Source of the DNA: a virus
Direction: 5' to 3' (one strand)
Virus record (IMG/VR): IMGVR_UViG_3300023278_003531
Coordinates: 1-64,000 of that record
DNA length: 64,000 bases
Shown: piece after piece, positions 27,401-36,392 of the stretch
How positions within the stretch are numbered: position 1 is the first letter of the stretch
Layout: each line of letters starts with the position of its first letter
The notes under the pieces: model-generated
The model's input: only the letters and a program-made list of their open reading frames with translations
Told to the model about the DNA's origin: nothing
Databases searched by the model: none
Program-made: the position numbers and the translations under genes

Positions 27401-29360
27401 CAAAGAATTCCCCATCCCCATTGGTGTAGAAATAGGTAGCGCCGGCAGAGGTGGCTCCCCCCGCACCAGTAGGTCCTGGATCTCCAAATGCAGACACCCC
27501 ATTCTCCGCCAAACGAACACCATCGTTGAGTGCCTGTATATTGAAGCTCTCGTTCTGGCGCTCAACACAAACTCGGGTATCGGGGGCGGGGTTATAGCAG
27601 ATGGTATGGGAACCACTAACATCAGATTGATAAACAGCGGAGGTGGCTATTCCTAGGTTGTATTCTAGATTAGTCTGATCTTCTTCACCAGTAATAAACA
27701 ACTTGTCGATATTCAAACGTCTCTGCAAATCAATATCAATGACTGCTCGATTTTTAGTTTGAAGACCGTGCGCATAAACAGAAATCCCCGTCTCACCCGC
27801 ACCTTCAGGAGAGGGCGGGGTAAATGTACCAACAGCATCTCCAGAAACTTGGTAATATAAAGCATCTGGTTTTAGAGTAGTCCCCGCACCTGCGTGGAGA
27901 TCCGTATTGTAAATTCCGAGGAGATCGCCTCGGCGAACAAAGATTTCGGAAGTAGTCACATCCGCAACGAAAACGGACGGAGCGGGACTCCCCACTAGAC
28001 CCCCGTTAGGATCATCTGTAAAGTCCTTCAGACCAATAACCCCCTCGGAGACTAACGTAAGTTTGCCATCCAAAGAGGGTCGAAATATTTTCCACTTACT
28101 GGAACCGCCAGTGTCGGGAGAACCATTCATGAATATACGATCCACCTGACCCTCATCACTGAAGGGATGGTTTAGATCTATAAAAGTGAGTCCTACACCT
28201 GGGAAAAATCCATCCTGTTCAAACTTAGCACCCTGAAGTCCTGTGTTTCTTCCCTCAAAAACAGGCTCCTGGGTGATCTTCTGATTCACTACATCGAAAT
28301 GGACGTTACCTCCCTGGACAATATATTGTTGGGGAGCCAAACTAAATGCTGGAAGAGAATCATCATTGTCAAACAGTGCTAGAATCTCTAACGTCAGGGG
28401 CCTATATGCAGACAGGGGGACATAACTAGAAGACGGGTCGGTGCCTGTTCCCGTAGTACCTACAAAAAGTCCAGCCGCTGTTGTGAGCCCCAAAACAAAC
28501 GCTGCAGAATTAGAGCCATATTCTATAGTGGCTGAGGAATCAGACGCTCTAGTTCCAGATTCGATTCTAAGAAGTTGAGAATCTGTAAGGAATGCTTCAG
28601 CCCTAGGATATCCCCCGATAGCAACCTTACCTAACTGCAAAGAGATGTCGCGAGCAATGAGGAAAGCCGTAGATTCTTGAGGAGTTAGAGTTATCTGAAC
28701 ATCACCGTATCCATCTAAATTAACAATTAGCTTATCGTTGACGTCCTTCTCGATAAGCACGGAACCTAGTATGGGACTACCTCCCTGAACAAAACCAGCA
28801 GACCCGGCGTCTTCAGAGTCGAAAGAGAATTCGAAAGCGTTAGTTCCTATTTCAAAAAAGCCCAAAAAGAATTCATCATTAAACGCGCCGTCTTCACAGG
28901 GATGAAAACGTACTCTAGTAATCTCACCTATCCAATCGAAACTCTCACCCATATTGATCTCGTAAAGATGCCACTTACCATCTGCATTGATGTCGAAGGT
29001 GAGGGATTTAGTCTCATTGAATATTGGATCGGATGAGGTAACCCACGCTATCTTACCAAAAGATGTCGGTGCTGTGCTGAGAGGACTCTGGTCGTATTTC
29101 ATTCGGAAAAAGACACGATCATTTACTAACGCATCGACTGCCGCAAAATCACTAGACGGGCCAATGTATCCACCAGATTCAGATCTCTTTGTACCGAATA
29201 GGAAACCTCCCCACGCACCGATGACATCCAATTCAAAAAAGGTATTCCAGCCTTTCAGGTCTCGGTTTTCATCCCAGACTACCTGATACTGAGTCGAGTC
29301 CGACTTAAGCGGCGCGACCGAATGTCGCACACGTGCTTCGGAGAGAATAGAATATACCAT
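21465..29360 (-). CDS. Giant multidomain tail adhesin, 2631 aa
   Basis: One uninterrupted 7.9-kb frame. Visible parts: an N-terminal beta-sandwich (1-170); a module around 225-310 ending LRIESGT and FVLGL that is shared with the 318-aa protein; several discoidin-like (F5/8C) sandwiches, such as near 830-900 (WSTKISEMEIYG) and 2090-2200; CBM-like segments (NLATNGAFETGDLTGWDLVV near 1060); and a LamG/concanavalin-like domain near 2380-2560 (GTVEFWFQPDW, MHVALVWDVNG, VQIVVDGEIVYG). It ends TIYIRSNIPKD and LLVRWKTP, a terminal domain also in the 1200-aa protein. This is a sugar- or surface-binding adhesin pattern. No hydrolase site was recognised. It shares one base with the 124-aa gene. Confidence 0.75.
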   Translation of the reverse strand: MVYSILSEARVRHSVAPLKSDSTQYQVVWDENRDLKGWNTFFELDVIGAWGGFLFGTKRSESGGYIGPSSDFAAVDALVNDRVFFRMKYDQSPLSTAPTSFGKIAWVTSSDPIFNETKSLTFDINADGKWHLYEINMGESFDWIGEITRVRFHPCEDGAFNDEFFLGFFEIGTNAFEFSFDSEDAGSAGFVQGGSPILGSVLIEKDVNDKLIVNLDGYGDVQITLTPQESTAFLIARDISLQLGKVAIGGYPRAEAFLTDSQLLRIESGTRASDSSATIEYGSNSAAFVLGLTTAAGLFVGTTGTGTDPSSSYVPLSAYRPLTLEILALFDNDDSLPAFSLAPQQYIVQGGNVHFDVVNQKITQEPVFEGRNTGLQGAKFEQDGFFPGVGLTFIDLNHPFSDEGQVDRIFMNGSPDTGGSSKWKIFRPSLDGKLTLVSEGVIGLKDFTDDPNGGLVGSPAPSVFVADVTTSEIFVRRGDLLGIYNTDLHAGAGTTLKPDALYYQVSGDAVGTFTPPSPEGAGETGISVYAHGLQTKNRAVIDIDLQRRLNIDKLFITGEEDQTNLEYNLGIATSAVYQSDVSGSHTICYNPAPDTRVCVERQNESFNIQALNDGVRLAENGVSAFGDPGPTGAGGATSAGATYFYTNGDGEFFETFEFVNQSPDSYDFERDAVGIDCFFSSQTPRPSKSVGKIVMYFKDKKNQRAWQLDYAPSDGGKGGDGSKSGFSVIPEDSIQHVKIDQQKIINYPPGSTLKDIGMDLLLSNPSRLDVIAADGTINPVQGVDYVKSVAELGGINFREQSAFSNMQWNRFEWVFDPVRTTAIRWQSDLHWSTKISEMEIYGVSQSDESLADNVQIFFSEDGQLFSSGELLNANEKEAEFKVGNSPQFIRLIIRPTLQTSISDVKVRFEEDQVCFGEEGRIENSIHLTDARVGSVGASVPLKVINTLGQKADLIVDVPEDIESARQLLYFNQLNSLADIQSPQIGPPARIDFTEDKVLKEESSVTLSAQAYGLISLVSGTESFKTGNLATNGAFETGDLTGWDLVVVNSGSLPFQIPRVADFSEYSSGAIQGGSRSFGFNIDLEDPSHEGQFTQVTFDLSQTTDLTEYAASLDQGAATLEWSFRYADYGTGGAPRFRLLGSPTLSGVLEDPGHVVGDYGSNQLSIFAGRESTGLADASTGNITFNGQTLLKSGTRFVRMLIEVDKTGADTSATLGREIWHMDAYGAVLNAPAVTIANWYKSYLTGVKDFTDAQYVPVDTGLLTTVTGSSHWYQPARQLDIDTPDGSQSLGFTNAFNQDRNSGVQSFSRMTATNPGILGMQWGGEKVIGGIRIAHTDFRDSTLDCTSADHYPRYWDIEALKTQAELGGIPPDVNENSHWKTVRQVRALLRDDEPQQLQLATSTFGGTKSKINTFIFLTPVTTEGIRIVYLRNCDTFERSLFPLGPSGYPAFSAALDCPDNSTIDTDFKSNTGIRASMFMALESVGRNTLPVDNTVDREYTPGVAECGGVGGVIHVAVDLGRHFNIDTASRVFELISETLNQTPWPNTALFSGDDVSDPNLVDWAGSSSFARWIRFESSAAAEFELNVQGSTGGSTTEGKSPYQIDNFPQAILYQARIYPRITQAAIPHQGPNHFWDPLGDVLTDNRNTTSINYSDYPVICFDLNRPYRLSTFSAATELRRDLLTPGAKPATDDKGYWDVDDDSNFTYSNKSFIGVGSPENVEYSDWGTATPSTAIRWVAVRGDSNLLQSDLASQPKQYNFNTQGGTLFGVNFAPAQPEIFTENSNWFSTTRAGLQDVSTFNNTQGNLYSLLEGVDYGASHNSSDVNTIGDPFFLWDGKFDEISEDDYWGVFTKNTLTDLVVPGSEFPHYVWRVFHDAYRGDVITKEIKAITVLGYDTEFYPTDFKIQTLTNSESDPTLDASWLDIDQASFTGVDSYNEGIGFTHIFINTIETSGMRVYVEDSVYPDESVLNEPNEVGQSNQFGIGRGPQTRVVSIQLFEETVSSANIQGLIETNHAWGSTASSLTFVPEHQASYMVDGDNGTFWQATGFTDTLTVTLAEPKTVNRFEWEMDESYAKQVGTGLRTNAPATFTLKANPGSVEQVVLTEEDFVGLTFSGTLNPPITADTWTLEVDSVQGQGEDANSIVIHEFRLLESEIQLTPLVEMADVPEVHPNSTNQRGTKITYAVDSVAVAAVSLDGIDANNDADFSERDFFVFWMKINDIALLDTNFGTIRLGNDRDISYVWNMKELSLQSGWNEIKLQFKSAADRSEIPFQPGASYDLNTGESQVDFVTADFVITSSVDGNYTRNVFDAPGIRYFELEFRGVGSSRNLELILDDMQFVRNNFDDVCNFTPSLYLNNSETFTIYQEGLDISIGTVEFWFQPDWGETGRVNQFTDVLPSIFKITRPDGKFMTFFFRPGIGFIVIINDLERLYQFQSKIENYTFAKYQTMHVALVWDVNGSIGPLNSTVQIVVDGEIVYGSNRSWEGVREGGASVMFGGEVGQAIAAAPQNETATTFTPVPTQPATNTASTWALLENIKIYNYAKTDFSDRFDRDLLRSQLLKPSDMIEISLDNVNFHSSGSDDLPLVSLGVEDGEEATIYIRSNIPKDITGNENRDASLLVRWKTPLVNCD

Positions 29361-29734
29361 TATTTTTTCGTATATATCCTGTCTAAACGTTTAGATGTTT
29401 GTTTCCTAAGAGCAGTAGGATCGGGTTCTGAAATGATACGGCCCATCTCATCAAAATCTATATAATCCAACTTGTCAAAATACTCTCTTAGCCTCTCAGA
29501 TTGTTCGCTAAAATGCGCCCTTACTTTTTTCTCTATGTTACGGAAAGTGAGACGCTCAAAAGTACCACACCTATAGCAAGCGTAGACTAGGTAATCCCAG
29601 ACTATAGTAGCTTGATTTATGAAATTATCCTTGTCTCGACGACCATCCTTATGATATTCCCGAATCGTGGCGCCGTGATCGACGTCTAAACTATCCCCAC
29701 ACTTATCACACCTTACAAAATCTAAATAAGGCAT
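29360..29734 (-). CDS. Zinc-ribbon protein, 124 aa, between two giant tail genes
   Basis: C9-x2-C12 and C53-x2-C56 form a two-knuckle zinc ribbon, with a charged spacer containing H20 and H28. After it comes a helical, charged region (KKVRAHFSEQSERLREYFDKL) and a basic C-terminal tail (RKQTSKRLDRIYTKK). The gene has GGAGGAGCA just before the ATG and overlaps the next gene by one base (TAATG), so it is co-translated with the 2631-aa protein. It could be an assembly chaperone or small structural protein; the sequence does not decide. Confidence 0.72.
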   Translation of the reverse strand: MPYLDFVRCDKCGDSLDVDHGATIREYHKDGRRDKDNFINQATIVWDYLVYACYRCGTFERLTFRNIEKKVRAHFSEQSERLREYFDKLDYIDFDEMGRIISEPDPTALRKQTSKRLDRIYTKK

Positions 29735-29745
29735 TGCTCCTCCTA

Positions 29746-32700
29746 TTATGTTAGTAGTGTGTCTGAAGTATATCCAGTCAAGATTAAGTTGCCCGCTTTA
29801 TCCCTTCGCATCCCACTGGCGTTAAGAACCTCAGCCGAGATTGGATCTCCATTTTGGTCGAAAAGCTCCCTCTCCCGCATCTGTCTAACGTCGGGAGTTG
29901 CTTGGGCCGAGGGCAATACGGAAGACGCCCCTCCCTGACCCGAAGAGAAGTCAGACCAAAACCCTGTCGTTTCTATCGGATCAAGGTCGTCGTGTAAATG
30001 TGCATACTTATACTCTACCAATTGGGAATGTCCGCACCCATCGCAGCATTCATTATAATTCTCATTTAGATCATGAAGCCAGGCGTGTCCGGGCGGGTGG
30101 AAGACACTTCTGGACGGCACCTCCCCATAAAGAGACACATCAGTCTCATAGGTGGTAACATCCTCGATGTTATTAACAGTCACTGATACCGTGGTTGTCC
30201 ACGAAGGCAAACTACCTCCCAGAAAAGTTAGCCATCTCTGCTCGTCTAAAGGGGTGAAACTGACAAAGTCAAACCTGTAAGGAGACGACATTAGATTCCT
30301 GGCTTTCCCATATTCCGCAGCTTGTAAATTCTCCAGCGTGGTCACATCCCCTCCTATAGTAGGCTGACCTCCCCCCTGACCGGTAGAAGATTCATTCGTT
30401 ATCTTCGCGGACCACGCATACGCACGGTGCCTATTACCTCCCCGATCGGGGGCGGTGGAGGTGGATCTCCAGTACGCAGTACAGCTATCCATTCCCGCGA
30501 GGTTTTCTTCTGGATTTTTACCGGGCGGAGAAAAACTATTAGTATAATACCTACGCTCAGGTATAAATATAGTCTCCGTTAGAGACGTATTGGATGTAAG
30601 AATATCAGAAGTAAACTGTATGGAATGAATACCCATGGAAAGTGTATTGCTTCTTCTACCAAAGACAAGATGAAATTCTTGATAAAATTTATCCCAAAAC
30701 ACCACATCAGTGAGATTAGGAACGATAGTGATGGAAAACAAAACCTCACCTGCCTGGATGTCGGCAGAATTAAAACTACCGGGGACGGAGGTGTCGATGG
30801 AAACGGTTTCGGACTGGCCAAGGAGTCTTCCACTCCGTGTTGTAACAAAATCACCTGTTCTGGCTGCGGTAGGAATACCATATAGAAAGAATTTGGGAAC
30901 CTCCATTCCCTTTCCAGCTAAGAAATGTACGGTAACAGATTTGACAGCGACAAAGGTATCGAATGTCCAATCCAAAGTTATGGTCTCCGACTGTCCTTGG
31001 GACTCCTTATCTTCACTTACAGGCACCCCACCCAGCAGTTTAGGATCATCATCTTTAAGCGGGCCGGGAACCAAAATACCAATACTATTATCAGATAGAA
31101 CCTTGGCAGCTTCAGTAGGTGACGGCCAGAACGCAGTAACTAAGGTACGATCTAATCGAACAGCTCCTGTCTGTGGTCTTCTCCGGAGCACCCCACCCCC
31201 ATTACTCTTCAAAGCTATATAATCCTGTGCCCTATTTTCCTGACCCGAAAAAATACCATCTATTGCCAAGTTAGAACCAATACCGTGAGGTACCCTACTC
31301 CAGGTGTATTCTATATCGGTGAAAGTGGTAAGTGCGGGGTCTACATTGATCGTTAAAGGTAGAAATGTAGAACTAAGTCTAAAGTGAATCTGCTCCAGGA
31401 AATAATTACACATACAGCAGGGGTCTGAAAGATCCGTGCGGGTGATGTCTGTGGGAAATGCAGGCCCCATTTCATCACTAACATAAAGAGCCACAAAATC
31501 TCCAGGGGCGAGCGAATCTCCGTGTATAAAAATAGCAGGGAGTTCATTGCCTGACGTATCATCCTTATTACCCTCACAACTACACAGATTGGCCAGTTGA
31601 AGGTTACTGGACGCCCTGGACTCACAGGGCAGGGCATCGTCTCCTAGTACCTGGGAGGTGTCATATACCGTACCGGGCATTAACGCGGGTCCAAATTGTC
31701 TGTTGATAAAATCTATAAGTATCTCACGCGGCGGACCCGTACCTAACCGCATCTCCGCATTCTGCGAGATTGTACCATCTTTATTATACGAAGGCGCTGT
31801 ATATGCCACTACGTACTCACCCTCAGCAGGCCTCAACCTAACTTCCATACGACGGTTATCTAGAAAATAATCGGGCGGTAGAAAAGACATCCCGATCAAC
31901 GCATCGGAACCCGACTGAGCTCTCTTAATGGGCTTGTCCTGTTCTCGCCAAGCCCATGAGGTAGTAATTGCCCCCACAGGCACTGGGGCTCCGGGCGCAA
32001 TTCCCTGGGCTTCAGGCTCAATTCCTAACAAAGCATCTGGTAGGAATGTAGGATAATAAGGAACATAAGGATAATCAATTCCGCCGGCAGGCCTATTAGT
32101 AATCAAAGACGTGTGTGTATAGCGATCACTAGATTCATTAGGAGTATCCTCCGAAAGACCCCCCAACGGACAAGAGGTGGCTACTAGTCGAAGAGTAGCA
32201 GGCTCAAGCGACTCACCAAATAAACCCGCACCCGCGCCCATATCTTCACGTTCTGGAAACACGGGCATCCAACGAAAAGCTACCGATTCGGGACTAGGTG
32301 AATAATCACCTCTCTTTGTAGCAACCTCACACATGAGCATGTTGCGCCCAAAGTTTCCAAATGGAGGAAATGCCCATCCCATAACATCAAACCAGAAGGT
32401 GTCTACCTCCCCCCTCTTACGAGCATATCCCGAAAAGGAAGCCCCTCCTACCAAAACTGTATTACCATAGGTATATCCAGAAAGACACGCACGAAGGGTG
32501 GGATGAATATCTAGAATACGAGCAGTGACTTCATCATACGCGTGGTGTGTCTCCGACGATTGTTCCGCAAGAGGTCCCTGGACCCCCGCACCTGCCGAGA
32601 AAGTACCCGCACCAAATTCTCCGCTTGTTGCCCCCGAATTTGAGGTCGTTATGTTAATCAATTCAGTAGTGTCTGTCTGAGCCTTACCCATCATTGTCTT

Positions 32701-35700
32701 ATTGTACCGAGGTTTTTCACAGGTAATATATGGATACCACAAAGTTCCACGTTTTAACTGCCAGACCGACTCTGGAGGGTGTGTAAACGCAATATCAACG
32801 CCCGCCAACGATTGGCCCGCTGAGGGGTAAAATGCCTTTTGAGAAACAGGATCACCGGGGTCGGATCCTCCGATATTGCCCACCACTTCAAACTCTTTAC
32901 GGGTCTTTGCCAGTCTAAGAACCTCATGATCCCCACAATTGGGAATATTAGTACACGGTCCGCTTCCTACCAAATTTTTAGCCCTGTGTCCCAGGGTCAG
33001 GTCACTGGAGTCTATGGTCGCGCGTAGATCACTTTCCTTACGTCCATTTGATCCCCCCGTAGCTAGGAACAGGTCGGGTATAAGTCCATAAGTGGAACAA
33101 GTACTGCTCCAGGCATAGAAGATCTCCACATTTATACACGCTAGATTATAATAGGTCACCAGAAAACGTACATTTTTCTTACCAATAGGCCTATCTGTAG
33201 AATCTTTGAATACAAAAACATAATCTTGTTGGTCTTGTGTGATTGCAACGGGGCGATTACCCCCCGCCACCAACCCCGTGTCCGAAAACGTAACATCGTG
33301 ATTGTGCGTTCTAAGACGATCACCATAAAAGTTATTACTAACAACCTCTCCCGCACCTTCCGGCTCGGTGGCCACCTCGCCAGCACCCTCTTTTTTGTGC
33401 GTTTGAGACCTAAGATAAGTATACGTAATAGTTAGAGTATCTTGGCTGGGGTCGGGTCGTCCAAATAAATTCTCATCGCCGGGGGCCGGACCATAAATAC
33501 CATAGTTAGCGGGGAGGCCGACTCCATCTTCGTTTCGATAGAGAAGAACCATATCCTTATCTTCACCACCAATGTTAAGGACAACACTTTCCGGAGCCCA
33601 CGGAGCAACAATACTACCAGTAGCACCGTTGTTTACTAGAACAGGGGAGAGTGCCTGAAACTCACCTCTCTGATTAGGTAAAGGCATAACCCTATTGACT
33701 TCCGGATCTGCTATCTCAGCCATGATAATACCACAATCATTGATCAAATACCAATTATCTATCGTCTCCTCTGCTCGGTATTGCACAACTCTGTAAGATA
33801 CATTAGTAATAAAAGCAGAAGCATCAGACTCGGTAACGAATGCCGTGTTATCGCCACTTACAGAATCCTCAGGAACTAGGTCACTACCCGCATTTAAAGT
33901 GCTAAATCTAAGATTTCTGTCTTTGAAACGCCAAGCATAATAACCATGATCTATAAAGACAGGCTCCTCTCCCAACACCTGATGCATGGAAGCAACTATT
34001 CTGGCATTTGCGACCTGATTTCGAATCGCTATACCCAACTTAGTATCATTGGTTCCCAAGTCGTTGATCGTAAAATCCCGAGAAGTAAAAGAGTCCTGAC
34101 CAACTACTGCGTGAAGCACGCGGTAATCTACCTCCACACTATCAAATATGAAGGTACCAGGTCCTGTAAATATGAATACGAATATCTTGTTTATTTCATT
34201 ATGCACCAGATCTACCTGATTTATAGAATCCCAAAAACCTGTCCTACTAGAAGAAACTTTATCAAATCCTAAAACGGCAGCAGATTGATTGGTTGCTTTC
34301 TCAGATTCTAAATTGATGAATATCTGAAGAAGCTGCTCAGGCGCAATCCCGTTAAAATCGCTGGCTGCTCCAGGAAGACCTACGGCAATTTCAAACAAAT
34401 CCTTACTATCGTAAAACTCATGATACCTTGCACGCTCTCTAAGCGCAGTATCATTGACAATATAGATAACCTGCTCGGGGGACGCCGAACCAAATAAAGA
34501 AATTCTATTGGTGAATTCCGGAGTCCATGCTCTATAAACGAAAGGAGCATTTAGATTGTTAGGAGGATGTGCTATTCTAAGACGGGTATTAGCAGGCACA
34601 TCGAACGAACCAATTTTACTAGCATAAGTGGTACTCCTATCCAAATCCAGAGTCTCAGAACCTGGCTGTATTCTACTGGTAGCCTTCTCAAACGCCAGTG
34701 ACTCAAAGTTGCTTATGGACACTTTCTCCACAAGCATAGTCTCCCAGTTCTCCTCATCTAAGGTGTCTGGATTATCTGGCGGAGCTTCCTCATTAGTAGG
34801 CTCGCGCGCGAACATTGTTTTCGGCCGATATAATATCATATCAGCTACGTCGGGGACACCGCCCGCGTCTACAAAATCTTTCAGGGCCCAAATAAAGGAG
34901 GTAGTAAATCTCTCCCTAAACTCCTCCTCGGGGTCACTGTAGCGCGTCCAATCATCAGAAAAATACCTAAGCTCCTGGATGGCCTCCGCAGTAACCTTCT
35001 GACCTATCTCCAACTTATCCGTAGTAGCAAATTCCCACGTAGGTCCTGTATAGAATTTACAATCCGAACGCATACCATTACAGGGGAGAGAACCATCAAT
35101 TGGGGAGTTCCATGCCTGAGCGGGGTTTCCATCAGTAAATGCTAAATTACATTTGGTAGAGCCCCCGCGTCCTGCGAATCGGAGCGACTGAGACAGGGCG
35201 CGGATCTGGCGGGATTGCCCCGCTGCGGTCTCCGCCGCAGGCTCACCACCGCAATTCACATTAGCCACGTCGAGCTGGTCGGCAACGTCATCCAGAGCGT
35301 CCGCACACGCCGCTGCTGAACTATTTACTGCATCTTGGGTGGTAGCTACGATTAGATCCTGGGCTTCGTCAAAAGCGATTACAGACGCTGCTGTAGCATC
35401 CACCTTGGCGGTTGCGATTACATTCACTGCCTCGCCGGCAGCCACGGTCCTATCAAATGCTTCTTGTTTCTGCTCGGCGGTAGCGCTGGATGTTCTTATA
35501 TTGTTAAAGTAATCGGCCTCCGCATTGGCATTTTGCTGGGCCTGAAAACCACAATAATTTATAGCGTCCAGCGCGCGTGTGAGTGCCGCGCCTACTCCAT
35601 TAGCAATGATTTTGGCCTGAGCATTAACCGTCTCAGAGTTCTCTGTAGATTTGAAAACAACACCCTCTCCGGGCGTTACAAGTCCTGTACGTGGTTCCAA

Positions 35701-36372
35701 ATAGAAAGAAGGCGCATCCGACCACCCCGCAACAACAACCGTGCCTACGGGGAAGAAAGAACCACCTTCTGGATTTGTATCTGGATTCCCCACATCGTCT
35801 GGGAAAACATCATTTTTAATACGGATACCTTTCACGGTCGTGACTTTACCGTCCGCATCTGTTAGTTCGATTGTATCAGGCCCGTCAATAATTGTAGTAA
35901 GGAGAAATTGGGTAGAGGATCCATTACCCTCACTCCACCTGCAACACTTAGCAATCTCGGCCTGGATGTTACGAATTATTATATGGAAAGGTAGCTGCGT
36001 CTGATCTATACCCGTCACAGCCAGCCCACCAGCTCGAATTTGGGGAGACCTCAGATCCTCATCAGAGAAGCCCTTAGAGAACTCTCGAAAAAAGTCCATA
36101 GGCGGAGAATGACTGATCCCCATGCGCGCGCCTTCCCCATACCTATACTTAGTACAGGGCAGACATTTCCCCTCCCCATTACATCTACCGTCGTTAAAAC
36201 AACTAATATCCAACGGGCTGAAATAATGATTAGCAATACACCTACCAGAGGTATCCTGAGAAATCAAAGGGGTGAAACTTTCATCTGGATTAGTTTCCTG
36301 TGTAGTGCTCCAATAAGCACAAACGGGTATCTTTTCACCATCATAAGATGTACCGGTCAAAAATTTAACCAC
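29746..36372 (-). CDS. Giant cysteine-rich tail protein, 2208 aa
   Basis: A single 6.6-kb frame with a GTG start at 36372. The N-terminus is cysteine-rich (C18, C45, C58, C64, C70, C73, with RCNGEGKCLPC), suggesting a metal site or disulphide knot. Residues about 240-400 are alanine-rich and helical (AEADYF, AFDRTVAAGEAVNV, ACADALDDVADQLD), a likely coiled coil. The rest is mostly beta structure with further Cys groups (DLSDPCCMCNYF around 1620; ECCDGCGHSQL near 2125). HNHDV occurs near 1040, a motif frequent in fibre proteins. No enzymatic motif was recognised. It is probably a baseplate, spike or fibre-core component; the coiled coil suggests trimerisation. Confidence 0.7.
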   Translation of the reverse strand: MVKFLTGTSYDGEKIPVCAYWSTTQETNPDESFTPLISQDTSGRCIANHYFSPLDISCFNDGRCNGEGKCLPCTKYRYGEGARMGISHSPPMDFFREFSKGFSDEDLRSPQIRAGGLAVTGIDQTQLPFHIIIRNIQAEIAKCCRWSEGNGSSTQFLLTTIIDGPDTIELTDADGKVTTVKGIRIKNDVFPDDVGNPDTNPEGGSFFPVGTVVVAGWSDAPSFYLEPRTGLVTPGEGVVFKSTENSETVNAQAKIIANGVGAALTRALDAINYCGFQAQQNANAEADYFNNIRTSSATAEQKQEAFDRTVAAGEAVNVIATAKVDATAASVIAFDEAQDLIVATTQDAVNSSAAACADALDDVADQLDVANVNCGGEPAAETAAGQSRQIRALSQSLRFAGRGGSTKCNLAFTDGNPAQAWNSPIDGSLPCNGMRSDCKFYTGPTWEFATTDKLEIGQKVTAEAIQELRYFSDDWTRYSDPEEEFRERFTTSFIWALKDFVDAGGVPDVADMILYRPKTMFAREPTNEEAPPDNPDTLDEENWETMLVEKVSISNFESLAFEKATSRIQPGSETLDLDRSTTYASKIGSFDVPANTRLRIAHPPNNLNAPFVYRAWTPEFTNRISLFGSASPEQVIYIVNDTALRERARYHEFYDSKDLFEIAVGLPGAASDFNGIAPEQLLQIFINLESEKATNQSAAVLGFDKVSSSRTGFWDSINQVDLVHNEINKIFVFIFTGPGTFIFDSVEVDYRVLHAVVGQDSFTSRDFTINDLGTNDTKLGIAIRNQVANARIVASMHQVLGEEPVFIDHGYYAWRFKDRNLRFSTLNAGSDLVPEDSVSGDNTAFVTESDASAFITNVSYRVVQYRAEETIDNWYLINDCGIIMAEIADPEVNRVMPLPNQRGEFQALSPVLVNNGATGSIVAPWAPESVVLNIGGEDKDMVLLYRNEDGVGLPANYGIYGPAPGDENLFGRPDPSQDTLTITYTYLRSQTHKKEGAGEVATEPEGAGEVVSNNFYGDRLRTHNHDVTFSDTGLVAGGNRPVAITQDQQDYVFVFKDSTDRPIGKKNVRFLVTYYNLACINVEIFYAWSSTCSTYGLIPDLFLATGGSNGRKESDLRATIDSSDLTLGHRAKNLVGSGPCTNIPNCGDHEVLRLAKTRKEFEVVGNIGGSDPGDPVSQKAFYPSAGQSLAGVDIAFTHPPESVWQLKRGTLWYPYITCEKPRYNKTMMGKAQTDTTELINITTSNSGATSGEFGAGTFSAGAGVQGPLAEQSSETHHAYDEVTARILDIHPTLRACLSGYTYGNTVLVGGASFSGYARKRGEVDTFWFDVMGWAFPPFGNFGRNMLMCEVATKRGDYSPSPESVAFRWMPVFPEREDMGAGAGLFGESLEPATLRLVATSCPLGGLSEDTPNESSDRYTHTSLITNRPAGGIDYPYVPYYPTFLPDALLGIEPEAQGIAPGAPVPVGAITTSWAWREQDKPIKRAQSGSDALIGMSFLPPDYFLDNRRMEVRLRPAEGEYVVAYTAPSYNKDGTISQNAEMRLGTGPPREILIDFINRQFGPALMPGTVYDTSQVLGDDALPCESRASSNLQLANLCSCEGNKDDTSGNELPAIFIHGDSLAPGDFVALYVSDEMGPAFPTDITRTDLSDPCCMCNYFLEQIHFRLSSTFLPLTINVDPALTTFTDIEYTWSRVPHGIGSNLAIDGIFSGQENRAQDYIALKSNGGGVLRRRPQTGAVRLDRTLVTAFWPSPTEAAKVLSDNSIGILVPGPLKDDDPKLLGGVPVSEDKESQGQSETITLDWTFDTFVAVKSVTVHFLAGKGMEVPKFFLYGIPTAARTGDFVTTRSGRLLGQSETVSIDTSVPGSFNSADIQAGEVLFSITIVPNLTDVVFWDKFYQEFHLVFGRRSNTLSMGIHSIQFTSDILTSNTSLTETIFIPERRYYTNSFSPPGKNPEENLAGMDSCTAYWRSTSTAPDRGGNRHRAYAWSAKITNESSTGQGGGQPTIGGDVTTLENLQAAEYGKARNLMSSPYRFDFVSFTPLDEQRWLTFLGGSLPSWTTTVSVTVNNIEDVTTYETDVSLYGEVPSRSVFHPPGHAWLHDLNENYNECCDGCGHSQLVEYKYAHLHDDLDPIETTGFWSDFSSGQGGASSVLPSAQATPDVRQMRERELFDQNGDPISAEVLNASGMRRDKAGNLILTGYTSDTLLT

Positions 36373-36392
36373 CTGTCACCTTCTCCTTTTCC

